Positions 25,001 through 39,800 of a stretch of DNA of 64,000 nucleotides are shown in pieces. Position numbers and translations under genes: made by a program. Below the pieces are notes generated by a model that saw only the letters and a program-made list of their open reading frames with translations, ran no database searches and was not told the origin of the DNA. The stretch's first letter is position 1. Each line of letters starts with the position of its first letter. Location of the stretch: positions 839,253-903,252 of the forward strand of contig NMRA01000035.1 of NCBI GenBank assembly GCA_002633005.1. Direction: 5' to 3'. The DNA comes from Phoronis australis (Eukaryota > Phoronida > Phoronidae).

Positions 25001-28000
25001 TCACTAAATTTGCTCTTGCAAATTACTTTTTATCACAGCTGATAATGCCATTATACATGACAAGTTGAGCACTTTAATAATGATGGTAAAGTAGTTACCA
25101 TCACTAGCATCGATTCGTGAAAAACTTGTACTAAGTGCCGTCCACACATAGACTTACCCTAGAACAAGTTTATCGAGGTAGGGGTGACTTATTCTAGGGT
25201 AACGTGTGCCACTTTACAGACGGGTTTTCTTTTACACACCATACTCGCATTAGGTGTTCATTGTCATGCACAGAGCAAAAACGTCTGCCTTACCCTAGTT
25301 CTCAGTTATGGGTGTGTGAGTTTGTGTGTGCGTGTGTGAATGCTCCACTTAAAAGTGGGGTGAGTTGCATTAGCGCAAGTTGTTCTAGAGTGGGCTGTTT
25401 GTGGACAGGACTTAAAATTCACTCTGGTAGCAAAAACGCTAAGCATGTTTACTCATTACAAATAATTGATTAATGGAGCACCTCTACAATGGGTACAGAA
25501 CGTGATCAGGCTACAAAAGTGACAATGAAAATGCCAGAAGTTTTGGGGCATCTCAAATCGCCACCATAAATGACATTTGCCAATGTTAACATTACTGGCA
25601 TTTTCACTCAAAGCAACTGAGCTAGCAGTGTGTGATCGCAGAATCAGTATTAGTCCTTGTCTGCAAATCCAACATCTGGACACAAACTCAAACTTCAGCG
25701 AGAGTAGAAATTTTCCATCATGTTTGTATGAATTCCACATGGGTCTTTAATTTTGTGCTGGAGTATGTTAAGACTAATGTAAGTGAGTAAATAATCAATT
25801 TCACTGAGCTAGCAGTGTGTGATCGCAGAATCAGTATTAGTCCTTGTCTGCAAATCCAACATCTGGACACAAACTCAAACTTCAGCAAGTTTAGAAATTT
25901 TCCATCATGTTAGCATGAATTTCACATGGTTATTAATAAATTTGTGCCGGAGTATGTTAAGACTATATTATGTAGGTGAGTAAATAATCGGACTACCTCA
26001 TCAAAGCTACATGTTCAAGTGAGCTCAAATATTGAGTTTAGACTCGACTTTGTGGCTTGAATTTGCAAGACTTGTTTCATGAAAAGTGACTAAGACTCAA
26101 ATCGGAAATTTGTTCTTATACTCCGCACAACAATTTCTGAAAAACAATTAAAACCCACTTAAGCAAACGTGTAGTCTGAGAATATACACATACTTGCTAG
26201 TTACTGAAATAATTTCTTCAAATTATTTCTAGACAGTGATGGGCTCATAATTGACTGAATGTTTATTCAACCGTTGACAATTGTGAAATGGGAGCATCAC
26301 ACCTAATTTCTGTCTTCAGTCATTTTTCACAAAAACAGACCCCGATCATCAACTTTTAACACAAAGCACTTGTGTAAGTCCATGCAAGAACAGAACAGAA
26401 TAAACTTGGAGCATGGGTTCAGAGAGTATTTCATGAAGAACTCAACCCAAACGTGCAGACACACTTATGCGTCTTGTTGACAAGCGACTTCCTACTGGTT
26501 TCGCAGATCAGATCGAATCACATATAAAACAGTTTTTGATCAACCACGCAGGTAAGTAGCCATTCAGGAAAGTTAGTCACCGCTGGGAAACGTGGATTGA
26601 AAACAGCTGCTTAGAAGTCTCCCTCAGGTCAGACATACCTAATTCTCTTACAGCAAATACATTAAAACGTGTCTTTACGTCAGTGTCAAGGCAACGGTCA
26701 CACATTTTCTTAAACCCCCGATGCCTTTGTGTCAAAAAACATATTTTGATTTAGACCACTCGCTGTAATGAAATTGGTATTAAAATTTTCCAACAGATGT
26801 CATCTCTGGGTTAGGAAAAAATTAGGCTTTATCAGCATTGTCTGAACTGAGAAATAACCAATTGCAATGGTCAAAAGTATTCATCGTTGTCTCCTGTGAC
26901 GATGGTAAAACGAGAAAAATTACTTACTACAAGACATTTAGTTAGTTGAGCATGACGTTTCAAGTCTGCAGCTCCACCCCTTGATCACATGACTGTTTTT
27001 CCCACCGTCGTGAAACCGGAAGTATTGATTGTAAATAAGAGAAAGTAGCAGTCCCAGGACACGGTTAAGTGTGGGGTTGCCTTGCTTAACCTAAATGGCC
27101 TCCCTGATCTTACGGGATTGCCAATGTTTCATGCGATTAAAAGCCTGAGCTGCAGGCCTGAAACATTATGCTAAACTGACTAAATGTCTTCTAGTAAGTA
27201 ATTTTTCTCGTTTTCTAAAACCTACCATCTTCCCATTCCTACTCAGTCGATCAACAGGAGATCATACAACATATGTTCAAGTCCTTCACTTTAAATATAC
27301 ACATTTATTAACATATCATTAGACTCTGAAATAACAGGCAGCCCATTCATTATAATCACCTCAACAGAGGCATCTGCAGAATTACTTAGCTATAAACCCC
27401 CTATCATAAGTGACCAGTACATCCGTCATCAACACACACACACACACAAGCACACACACACACACACACACACGCATCTCGAATGACCAGCATAACAAGA
27501 ACACCGTACCCATTACGTTCATTCGTAAGTAAAACATGATGGTGAGAAAGCATTAATATCATAAAATTTCACCAATTTCGAACTATAATAATTACCAAAA
27601 TTACATTTTTCTATTTTCTTCATTTGTTACCAACATTATGGTAAATTCCTACAAAGTTTTAAAATTTTGTCTCTTGGTAGCGACTGTTACAGAACTTGAA
27701 TATGACAAAGCATCATTTCAGAACTATGCATAATTCATGAAAAAATGAGAAAATAAATTTTATATTCTGTCGGTAATTAATGTACATTTTCTCCGAAGTT
27801 CATAATAAAGTTTTCAATCCTTCGCTTTTGCTTTTACTGGCAATCTTTGTCGAGATAATAACATATCACGAGCCTAAGTTGCTCGACAGGGCCAAGAGTG
27901 AGGAGTTACGAATCGGTCTATAACAACACAGGCAGTATAGATGTAAGTAGGTAGGCATGCAATGCATTTTGACTCTTGATTGACTGTATTTTAACTCGTT

Positions 28001-29074
28001 TTCGTCAGTGCTATGGAAATGGTTGTCGTGTATGACTATAATGAACCACTAAGTGATCGCAGAGGCGGCGGGTCACACACTAAAAAGCCAGTAATCCAGA
28101 GGCAAAATTCCGATGTTGGGAAGAAATATTAAAAAGAGTGCATACCTTAGAACATACTTGTGTTTAGCTTTCGAGTGGTCAAACAGTGTTTACAGGCTAG
28201 GCTGCTCGTGCGGGAGTACACACAGTTTAATTAACGGCACCGTTTGCTCATTACAACTTCACTTTTAGGCTTTGGAAAAGGCCAAAAATTGACAGGACTT
28301 TCATCTCTGCCGGTATAACGACTGTCTGAATTACACAAACCACAACAACACCTCTTGGCCATTTAAAATGCACACTGTAGTTGAACGTGTTTTGTCCTAC
28401 AGACACTAATGTTTGTCGGACAAATGGCGACTTGAAATGCTGTCTGGATGAGTGTCCAGAATGCAGCATTCTGATTGGTCAATCACACTTGTCATTCATT
28501 TTCTGGCGTAAGGTCAATTTCAATGGGACCCGAGTTGACCATTCATACTGCACCAGTATACAGTACTGCGAAGTTAACTGGGGCTGTTAACTTCAATCCA
28601 GGACTGAATTCGTACTGACCAGAACTCCACAAAACATGGATGCATCTGTCTACATTAGTATGAAAGGGCCTTTATATGCTACCTACAACATATGGTGGTC
28701 CTTAACCACAAAAGCCCTGAGCAAGGCATTTATTTATTCAAAACTTGACAGGACTCTGCTCACTTATGAGACAGTTTCTCATTTATAGCCATTGTCTTTC
28801 AGGTGGCACAATTTTCCATTTTCTATGTTTTATGAGTGTCTTTTTGTGTACTGCTGCTAAACTTACATTTATTAATCATATTCACTTCATAATTTAATAA
28901 CTTTAGTGCATAAATAATTTGATATGTCGCTATCACGTATTTAATTATTTAATTCTTTCCATTCTATAACATATATCCATTGAGGAGTCTAACCACAACG
29001 AAAAAATTAACCAAATAGAAGTTTTGTATCAAACTCTATTGGCAGTTGACTAATAACAGTCACACGCACACGTG

Positions 29075-29146
<72 letters not shown>

Positions 29147-32100
29147 AAAAATCTCACCTGTATAAGTTTCCACCTGCTCGTTCAACATTGCGCAGGTTCT
29201 TCAAACCATTGTCGCGCTCAGTTACCACAGACGAAGCCATGAGGGCCAAGTCTCAGCAGACCTCACCACTACCAATACCCAGCACACATCACAAGATGTG
29301 ATAACACAGTCACAGATCCAAGTGACAACCCTCCACTGTGCACAGTTAATACCCTGACTGTTGGATAACACAAACACTCAGTTGGCTACTGCAAGCCAGT
29401 ACATCTGCTCACATAGTAGGCACTCTCCAAAGGTCAGAGGTCAGGGGCAAAAAAGAGCCTATCTACAGCCACATTGGTAGTTATCAATCAATGATGGTCA
29501 AATCGATATAGGCAGGGAACTCATTAACTGATTTCTTCACTGACAGAGCTGGACATATTTAATTCTGAATACAGTGCGCTTCAGAGGTGTTGTAACAACT
29601 ACATTGATCCGCGTCCTGTGTTCATTAATTCACCATACTAAGGCTAAACAAAGGATAGGCTGGCATTGATGAATATTGAAGACACAAACGATATTGGAGA
29701 TTCAGCATGAATAAAACAGTTTTCCAAAATATGTTACCAAATCCATAGCCTGAGCCAATATTAGAAATATGTATAGAACATACAATTAGGTTATTTGAAA
29801 AAAAGTTGAACAGAGTTGCAGGCTCACGTTACGGTTACACAGGACCCAGCTCGCACAGGCCCAAATTTGGCCAACTGCGGAACATTACATCTCAGAAATG
29901 GTTCATCGTATTCATATGAAGCTTTTACATGCTTTGCCTAATGAACAGTTCTCCTAAAAACTCTCAGGAATTGTTTTGAAAAATGTTCCACTTTTGTACG
30001 CAAGCTATAAAAACTTATAGACTTTCATAAGTTTCACGAAAAAAGTCAAAAGTTGTATAAAACCAAATGATAATTTAAAAAACAGTTACAGTGTTTTTTA
30101 AATTCATCTTTAAAAATTAATATTAAACAAAATATGATCATGTCATCGAAATCGATGTTTTGCAGCTGATGTACCTTCCTGCTAGATGTCACATGAACCA
30201 ATTAATGTCAGATTAGAAAAAATTAAAAATCTAATTCTACTTTCAGAAAATATTTACTTTTACAAGGTTAAAATCTATATTTTTTTAGATATTTGGATAA
30301 ATACAAATAGTTGCCAATAACATCCTACATAACCTTAAAATGGCATTAACCCAAAAACTGTAGTAACGCCAAGTTATCCAAGGCAGAAGCCATTCAGCAC
30401 GTACGCCCACACACTTTGTGAAACAACACGATCACTTTGCCCTTTGTCAGAGACGTGTGAGCAGTAATTTCCCACTTAGATATTTTGGACTTAAATAATT
30501 GGCGTAATTGCTAAAACTGCTATTTTTATGTTTCCAAGGTTGATCATCGAAAACCTGTGATGCAATTAACGGACATCGATCCACAGTATAAACCAAGGTA
30601 ATAATAAACTCAAATTTCTTGACCTTGTTCAGGAATTTAACAAACTCAGATTCCACTTGTCCGAAGTATTGCAAGCTAAATAGGTGAAGAGAGACCGTAA
30701 GTTAAGTGCGGGAGTTTGCAAGGCAGCAATCACTACCCCCATTGGACCAAAACTAATGAATATTAAATAATGCTGTCTGAGCACGAGTTGTGCGAGTATA
30801 GAAGGATCATTCATATAACATTAATGTATAAGGGGTTTCCTCATGAAAATCGACGGATCGGTGTTTAGGGGAGCATTGGTTAATGAGAATGTTTTTATTT
30901 GGTTTTGGATCAAAGGCAAAAGCATAAGTTTACTTTACAGTAAAAAAGTGGATTTAACCGCAAAGCATCGACATATTTTTACAATGGGAACACATCACTT
31001 TGGTGTCATTTAATTATCAACAGATGTCGTAGTAAACACCGTCATGTGTTGCGCTTCAATTTACAAAGTATTATTCTTCAGATATTCACCATTCAACTTC
31101 CTTTGGTATTTCATTTCATTATCTGAACAGGCATTTAATTCTTTATACATAAAAATTTCATCAAGTTAAAAATTGCAGCCCTACATTACGATGGCTTCCC
31201 TTAAGATGGCACCACTAGGCAATAACTACAATATTGGTTTAGAAGCAAACATTAAGAAACCTCAACTTCCCCGTTTTTGTAGACGTACCTCTAGTAGTAA
31301 ATTTAATTCAATTGGAAAATGGAGTCATTTTCAGACACCTTTGTAACATGTTTTCGCAATGAAGACAAGAACTAACAAAATTTTCCATACAATGATATCA
31401 GAAAATTACCAAAGAAATATACGATGGTACAAAATATACAATGCTATATTTCAAATCAATAATAAAAAGTAGGCAATTTTCAGTAATACATGGGTGGAAA
31501 ATAGCTTCAGCATGAAATGACAGGGATTTGATCTCATCATTTCTGTTATGCCTTCAAGTTAAAAGCTTATCAAATAAATTGGTCAATTTGGCGTTCTTAA
31601 CATCGTCTGAAAGCTATTTCAAAACATTTCCGGCAATTTCCATAAATTGAAATTAATAAAATTAACAATTCTTCTAAGCCATTGAGCACCTACAGCAATT
31701 CAACAGAGAACAGCATAATGAATGAATACATATATTATATGTATTTATTTTGGTTGACATTTTACTCTCTGTAAAACAATTCTATTTTAATTACAAAGGT
31801 TAAAAATTCGCCTTTTATATCAGGTAAAATAAGCGAAAGTGGTCAACGACACCTTCAAGAATGGTTACATCTCTTTTAGAATTACATCATCCCAACCAAT
31901 TGTAAATATTTGTTGTCTTGTCACTCTTCGTAACAATTTCTTCGTAGCCGTTCGATCGTTATTACCAAATAACGACCATAGCCATTGACTTGGTACAGGA
32001 TGCGAGTGAGAAAGAGTGTGGCCGATAAATAATGGGCAATTCTTTGGCTAATGGAAAACTATTGATTTCCAAAGTTTATCGATAATTCTGCTTCTATAAA

Positions 32101-33819
32101 TAGTGGATGCAACAAACGCAAGGTACTAGAACTCATTTCGCACAAACTAAGTTTGATCAACAACAGAAACACTCTAATTACCAAAATATAGATTATATGA
32201 CAGTAATGACACAACTCTAAGGTGGCTCTATATAAATAGTACGAGAACTCATTTCACACAAACACACATTTTACATTCTAATAGGGTACTTTTAATATAG
32301 GCGCTCTCTAGAGTAATGAGGGCGAGAAAGCGACTTCCACCTGATCCCGACTCAGATTTGAAGGTCAGAAATTCACTAATACAAAGCGGTTCATTAATTT
32401 ACAAATGGTAATAAATCCCATTGTCAACCCTCTCACTGTTTGACTAGGTTAAGTGTACTAACTTATTTTAGCTTTTGACATCGGCTAGGATCAAAATTAA
32501 CCCACTTAACAGTTGCAGCCACCGACTACAGCTGCAGATTCTTCTTCGCAGAGTAGATGTATGGGACATGATGTGCTTCATCCGTGGATATTTCAAGGGG
32601 TTTACGCATTTCTGCAAGCCATTAGCACACACCACTACACATCATTGTAAATTTGCAGGCATCACGATAACAGAGAAGGCGCTAAAATGCTATGTATACC
32701 ACAAGGTTGAAACCCCCTGTCCGCATTACATGGGATCTGTAGGTAGCACTGACAACCTGTCCACCCAAGACATGATAGCCATCTGGCAATACAGTTGATT
32801 TCAATATGGTGCGGCTATTTCAAATGTCAGCTATTACCAAATTATAGACTACATGACAAAACTCTAAGGTGGCTCTAGGTAATTCGCAGCACCACTCCTT
32901 TTGCAGTTTACACATTTACTACATTTTATTTGTCTATATATCAGTGTCATTCTTTCTAGTAAATTTCATTTTTTCTCCACTGAACACAAAACGAGCATTT
33001 ATACCGCAAAATCTCAAGAATTTCAAACAAGAATTTCTGCCAAAACCAACCACTTCCTCCCTTAAATAACGCCTAGCTTATATTGCTGGGAACGCTTGCA
33101 CTTTTTCAAAGCATTGCCCGACTGTAGTTTCGGTACGTAACTTGAAAATGAACAAACGTTCCTTTGGCACTACTTATCGGTCATGCAAAAAGACCGCAAA
33201 ATTTCACCAATCCATCACATAGTATGAGTGAGATTTTATCATTAGAGTAATCAAATTTTAAATGTGATCAAATCCACTCCGCAGCAACGAATTCCACTGG
33301 GCAAAAGAATCCGTTGAGTAAATAATACACCAGGAGAGTTTCTCTCAAACAAGCCAAGTGGAAAATCTCTAATACAAGCACTACATGTAAGGTATTACTA
33401 ACATATGACACTTCTCATAATGAAGGAGGGGGTGTACCTAAGCATCCAATTCTCTTGTTACCAATAGCGGAGATCATTTTGAGTTTGCGTTTAAGCACAA
33501 TGCGACAACTGCTGGGTCCAGCGTGGTCACATAACCGTATTGTAGAAACAAATTGTCCTGAAACTGATGAGTAAGGTACCAGTTACTATTCAAACAAGTA
33601 ATAAAAACACGGTCTGTAACTGAGGGCAAAGGTCACGTTGAGGTCAGTTTGCCAGGTTTCCGTTCTGCAAGAGAATTGGGATCGAGATATTTACGGCTTG
33701 AAATCTTCGCTTGTGGAAGGACATCGTCAACATTCTCCCATAACTAAACATTCCTGAGGACCCCATGGAAAGCAATGTGAACTGATGGGGCTTCCCTCAT
33801 TGTAAATATTACATTAATA

Positions 33820-33855
<36 letters not shown>

Positions 33856-36800
33856 GCAACTCTGCTAATATAAGGTGAAAATTCTTCAGTTTCTGACACA
33901 ATAACAATGGCGGACAGGTGAAATTTCATTCTGTCAAATTTCTCAATAAAAATAATTTTTCAGGTCAAGTACTTTGCTTTTAACAAGGGTAGTTGTTACC
34001 GAACAACATTTGAAACAATGCAGTAAGCCTCTGACAAATAAAAATGTGACAATTTTAACAATTATTTTTGCCCCAAATTGAAGAAATTTTACTCGCTTTT
34101 AAGGTCTTGACCTCATTCGCGAAATTTTTTTTGGTTTTCACCTCTGTTGCAAGAGACTTGCTCTTCGGAACACATCACAGGACTCACTCTCACGTGACCT
34201 ACATTCAGTCTCCCTCAATGGGTGACATGGCAAGACCCACCACTGAGTTCTCTACATGTAGAATATACACATTGTAAGTACTAAAGAATTTGGCTAGAAC
34301 TAGATCAATTTATTACCAAGAAAGTGTTCAGTTAATTAGCTAATCAACGCTTACAGATTTAATTAAGATCATGTGATTTAGGCATGTCAGAGAAACAGGA
34401 ATCTGGATGCTCCAGCAAAACAAATCAAGTTTCTGCCATGAATCAATAATACAAGAAGAAAATTAACTTCAGCCAATAGCATGGTACTTATAATTGAGTA
34501 ATCATTTCGCATGAGATAAAGAGTGTTTACACGCACTTTGAAGATTTCAAAGTCAGAACTGGACTACATCTGCCCATTTCCCATAAAAGAGAGCCTCACA
34601 AGTGCAAGATTGCCCTTCAGGTAAAGAGAATAATTTAGCAAGCAACCATACAATAAATCTTTACCTATACAGCAAACAATATGGCGTTGACAGATGAAAT
34701 TTTACATTGTCAAATTCCTCATTAAAAAATGAAGATTAAGATAAGTTTAGTCGATTTAGTCTAACCAATTGTGAAAACATTAAAAAGCAGCATTTCGTAA
34801 AGTTCCTATTACTAATGCATTTAAGTTATCAGCTTTTGAAAAGCAATTTTGGTGTTCATTTTTGTGCGAATAAGTGCAGAATTGAAGTACAGTCACAAAT
34901 TCAGGCATTGTTATAACCCACTACAAGGGTGGTTTAGCAACACATTATATCCTTGTAACTGGCTGTGAACACTGCAGTTGCAAAGATTATAACTCAGTAG
35001 GTGGTGATGCCATCAAATTACATTGGATGCAATAATAAACAAAAACACTAACTGGGGTGATAACACCGACAACTAGCGCCTAAAACCACGAACTAGGGTT
35101 CCAAAAGTTTTAACTGTCTGTGTTACTGCAAAGAATGCTTGGTCTTAAAATACACCATAAGCAACAAAAAAAACATATGACAGAATTCCAAGTGAATCTT
35201 GACATACTTTATAACTAAATTTTAGGTTTTATTTGGTAATTAAAATATATTACAAAGTCACGCAAGAATTTGATTTCATAACACAATTATGATGTGACAG
35301 GCCATACCGAGTAGCCCGCTCACCTACCAGGGACAGTCAAAACTCTACAGCAAACTGTAAGGTTTTGATCCGGGGACAACATTATTTCAACCCCACAGAC
35401 ACTGAGCCAATGGTATTAAGGTAAGTCTTGCATACTAAATCAAGATGTTTGATTTTACTGTTTCGTTCGTTTGATAGACTACTTTACTCAAATCAGTGAC
35501 AAAAGTGTGTCCAGTTTGTAGTCACAGAAGTCTCTGAAACGGCATCACGGCCATTTTGCATTATTGTTATTATTAATAAACACCACAACGCAACAGCAAT
35601 TAGAAATCAAAGCAAGTGAATCTTAAAAAGTCCAAATATCAATTTACACTGAGCCACATAAAAGATGTGCTACACAGCGTCATGAGATTGGCTCATTATT
35701 TTGCCCTAGTGTTTGGTTCGTATCGATTCCCACTTGGACCTTCATCTTACTGCCCTGTTTGTTCACGGTTCACCCATCTTCATCATCCTCGCTGAGTGAA
35801 TAGTGCAGTTGTCCTCATTACATGCCTGGATGTGTTTGAATTTCTGTCTAATGAAGTGAACATGTGGATTAAATAAACTGCTACTGCTTACCTATGACCC
35901 AGAATGCAAAGGCATGATTGATTTTCTTTATGAAATACACTCAAGCTGAAGAACTTGGGAAAAGTCAATCGCGAATGAATGGCCCAACAGTAATTTATCC
36001 AATACAAAATACATTGTAAAGTGTCCATTACAACAACTTTTGCACTCAATTCGCACTAAAGTAACTGTCAAAACTGTTATTTTTATGGTTTACAAAGGAT
36101 GATTACATCACGGCAAATATATTGCTGTATAACACCTACACAGTTTAACGAAGCCAATCAGAGACAAATTAAAATTTTCCAGGTGTACTATATCGTGTGC
36201 TAAATAGGTAATTATTAGCATTACACTGCCCCTTCTACATCAATGGATGAATTCTGAATAAAACGTTATTCTGTTGCGCATAACAACCTATCCGAGTTTT
36301 CACCCGAAAGTACGACTTGAAACATATTATTGACAAGTTGACTGGATTATTTCACATTGCATAGTCCATGCTTTGGACATGTAGATCAAATAAATAGTCA
36401 GCATGACTGAGTGTCTTATTACTGAAATCTACATTATTGCAGGCATTCTGCAACATTGCTTTTAAACACAGTTATGTGAAGAAAAAACACTTCGTTGGTG
36501 AAAGGCTAAAAAAATTATGACAAACAACGTTTTACACAAACATTGATGGAAATAACATTACAAAAGACCGGAAACTACAAGAGCAATCGATAGATCTGCT
36601 TTAATAACACAAGCCTGGCAGTGATACAATCACCAAGAGTTGGTAGATTGTCAAAACCGAATCAATATCAAAAAGGCATACAGGCCTATCTTGGAACAGC
36701 ACTTTTTAACGCAGTCATGTTTTGATACACAATCTCCAGTTACGCATTCAATAAAATTAAGAGACAAAAAGGAAACAAAATCTTTTTGAAATATTAATGA

Positions 36801-39800
36801 AAATACCGAAACTTGAAATGAAATAATGAATGTGGATATATGTGATTCCCATCAAAAACAATGGATGTTAGAATTCACAATTTACATTTCATTATCTTTC
36901 CTAGTCATCCTTAGACAACCAAAAATGTAAATAATACCATGGGAACCCAGATTAACTAAAGAGACAAACAGTGCCATCTATTGGTTGAAGTAAATTTAAG
37001 CATGGCAAGTGACAATGGACATTTCAGGTAAAATCTTCCATGATTCCAACAGAATCAAATGAACAAGCATGAACAAGAAACCTGTTTTAGACAGTGACTT
37101 GGTTGTGCTACTCATGTCTTTAAGAACGCAAAATACACCCTGAAATTATTGCTTGAATCCAGTGTTACCAAACACAACAAGTGATACAAAACAACACAAG
37201 TAGCCAAATTTGAAAGCGTTGATACAACCACAGTCAACAAGTCCTAACTAGAGTTTTCTAAAATACTGCAGTGAACAAGGCTGCACTCCGTAGACCGCAA
37301 GATACTACGTTGGCTTTTGTTAACGAAAACGGTGAATTCATCCCCAAAATTCAACACTCCAACGTCTCTGAACAATCACTCCAGAGTTTGCCATTTTGCT
37401 AGGACAGGCTAATAAGCCCCCCGGGCATACTAACGAAATACTCGCCTTTCACTCGAGTGATTTTGCTACGTCCTGCAAGATTTCGCTTTTCTCGGAAAAA
37501 AACTAGGTCTACAAAACGATCTCCAAGTGACCTGAATGAGATTACTATCTACTTCCTGCTGATGAATACAAGCATCTTCAACAGATGTCATGTCCATAAA
37601 AACTGTGAAGCACCATCCTCTCAGAACGAGCATTAATTGTTAGTCCTCATACGTGTCATATGCTGGTCACATCACGTGAGCTATAGATTAGTGGACTAGA
37701 GTGTCTGCACAATTAGCAGAAAGTTGCGGCTTCGAGCCCCGGTCGGGGAAGCGGTCTTATCAGACTTAACTCTAGATCAAGTGATGTGACCAACACAAGG
37801 TCTGTATAAGACTAATAATTCTTGCTTATGCCGTAGCAAAAGGATGACTTATAACAATAGTACTTTCAACAAAAATCTCTTCAGTTTGGAAACAAGTAAT
37901 GGGATAAGAGTGATATGAAACACGGCGATCTATCTAGTTACTTTCCAAACTTTGATATTACTTTTATAAGCTACTGAACTCAAAATGCAATTGAGTAATG
38001 AAATGCTGGACATGTGTTATTTCGCCACATAAATCATTGTTTATCAGAAACTATGTTCACATGCTAGTTGAAATGACGGAAGATACCCCGTTTAGAACGC
38101 CCTTCATCAAATGTCACTCTATTGAATGCTCGCAAGAAACTTTTCGCTGCCTGTATTTCCTTCTCCAAATGTTCTGGGAGAACTGCAGATGGTTTCTGAG
38201 GTGCTTATAACTGAAGGACTTAACATGCTTGGAAACAGTTACTGAGCATGTCAAATATAGAGTACCATTGCTGCTAGACACTACATGTGTAATTTTCTTT
38301 TCACTTTCAACAGAGCATAGGGGAGAAGCACCGAAACCACCAACCTTTCAGTAACTAAAATCACCGTGTTTGTGAGCGTGATAACGCAGTGCTTGACTGC
38401 TTTGCCGGCGCTCTGGAAACAATGCATTCCACCGGTTCAGATCACACTGGAAGACAGAGACACCTGGGTAGCGTTCAGTAATGCCAGTCATTTGAGAGAC
38501 ATACTGTATTCAAATGCAGACGCTCCCCATATCATTTGAGAAAGATAAGCAGTGTTAAATTGTCCCTTACCTGGAGCCCCATTTGACACTGTCCGCACTG
38601 AGGGATCTCATAGCACCACTTGTTGTAGGAGACAGATTGTCACACGATAAAAACTTCTCCGATGTCTGGTCAGAACTGGTAGGCTCATCTTAAATGAACC
38701 AAAGAAATACATTCTAGCTAAAGTTTAGAAATGTTGGCTGTCTTTCATTAGATTTCTATGCACTCAAAAGATGATTACAGTCACATCCTTAGTTTCAACG
38801 TTAATTTTGATACTGAGGGAGATACAAGCATTGTATGTCTGTTTTCACAACATAAATTTGACCTAAAACAGAAACATCTCGACTTACCGTATTCACCCTA
38901 ACGAGCGCCCGTGCCCCTATAAGCGCCCCCACGCGTTTTCAGACTTCGCTAAAATAAGCGCCCATCCCACAAATGTGTACATGCGAAAAATGCCTTTAGT
39001 TACCTACAGTTCTAAAATTCTACAGTAACGTCTTCACTTTATCAATAAGATCCGATAATCCTGAAAAAATCATTGTGCGCAGACTTTGCAGAACATGAGC
39101 CTCACCACTATGTCGGTATTTAGCCGTGACTATACACTTCAAACTTCCGCCGTACTTCAAAAAGAACACTAAAGTTTTGCTGATCTTGCGAGGAACGTGT
39201 CCTACTATGGTCTGGCCTTTCAGAACAGACGCATGGAATTGTATTGTATCTTTCCTGTACAGATCTTCTCCCTCAACAATAATCCAAATTTCTTTGTACA
39301 CGAAGGCTAATAAAAAAACTTGACCAGTGTTAAAAGCATGTGGCCAGGAAGCGCGCGCTACATACAAGTACCTGTCATCGACAACATTAGTCAGGAAATA
39401 TGTATTCATGAAACAGTCAGCATGATAGCATCGACAAGAAATAAATATTGGCACTAATTTATGAAAGTTTCTAATACCCTAAAGAACATCTCCGTAATTT
39501 TTCAGAAGCATTTTTTAATGTATCATAATTGGTGTTTTTAAAGTCAAAATGACCCACTCTTAGTGAACAGTTTCGCACCCTTGCACCCCGAATCTCCCGG
39601 AAAATATCTTGTTAGACTGTCACACATTCAGTCACCTGGCGACTCAATGACATTTAATATCGGCCTTACCAAGACAATTCTCGGATGTTTTTTAGAAGAT
39701 GAGACTAGCAAGCGCTAAATAAAACATGTTCTGCTTGACTGCTTGTCTTTCTTTAGTTACAATGTACACCTAGATCGTTACATTACGTTTGTGCGGGAAA

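Larger units (their letters stand above)
20505..29157 (-). other. OSBPL1A intron, repeat-filled
   Basis: No coding exon was recognised. It holds a tandem repeat (21880), three copies of the 0.5-kb family, MITEs at 25132 and 28385, a 187-bp duplication, a foldback (26901) and CA runs. A CpG-richer patch at 24440-24830 is unexplained. Confidence 0.7.

Noticed and set aside
32475-32798. 107-codon plus ORF as a gene
   Set aside because: No recognisable domain, no splice partner found, repeat-rich surroundings.
37720-37745. Functional tRNA gene
   Set aside because: Only a B-box-like core inside inverted repeats; no full cloverleaf could be drawn.
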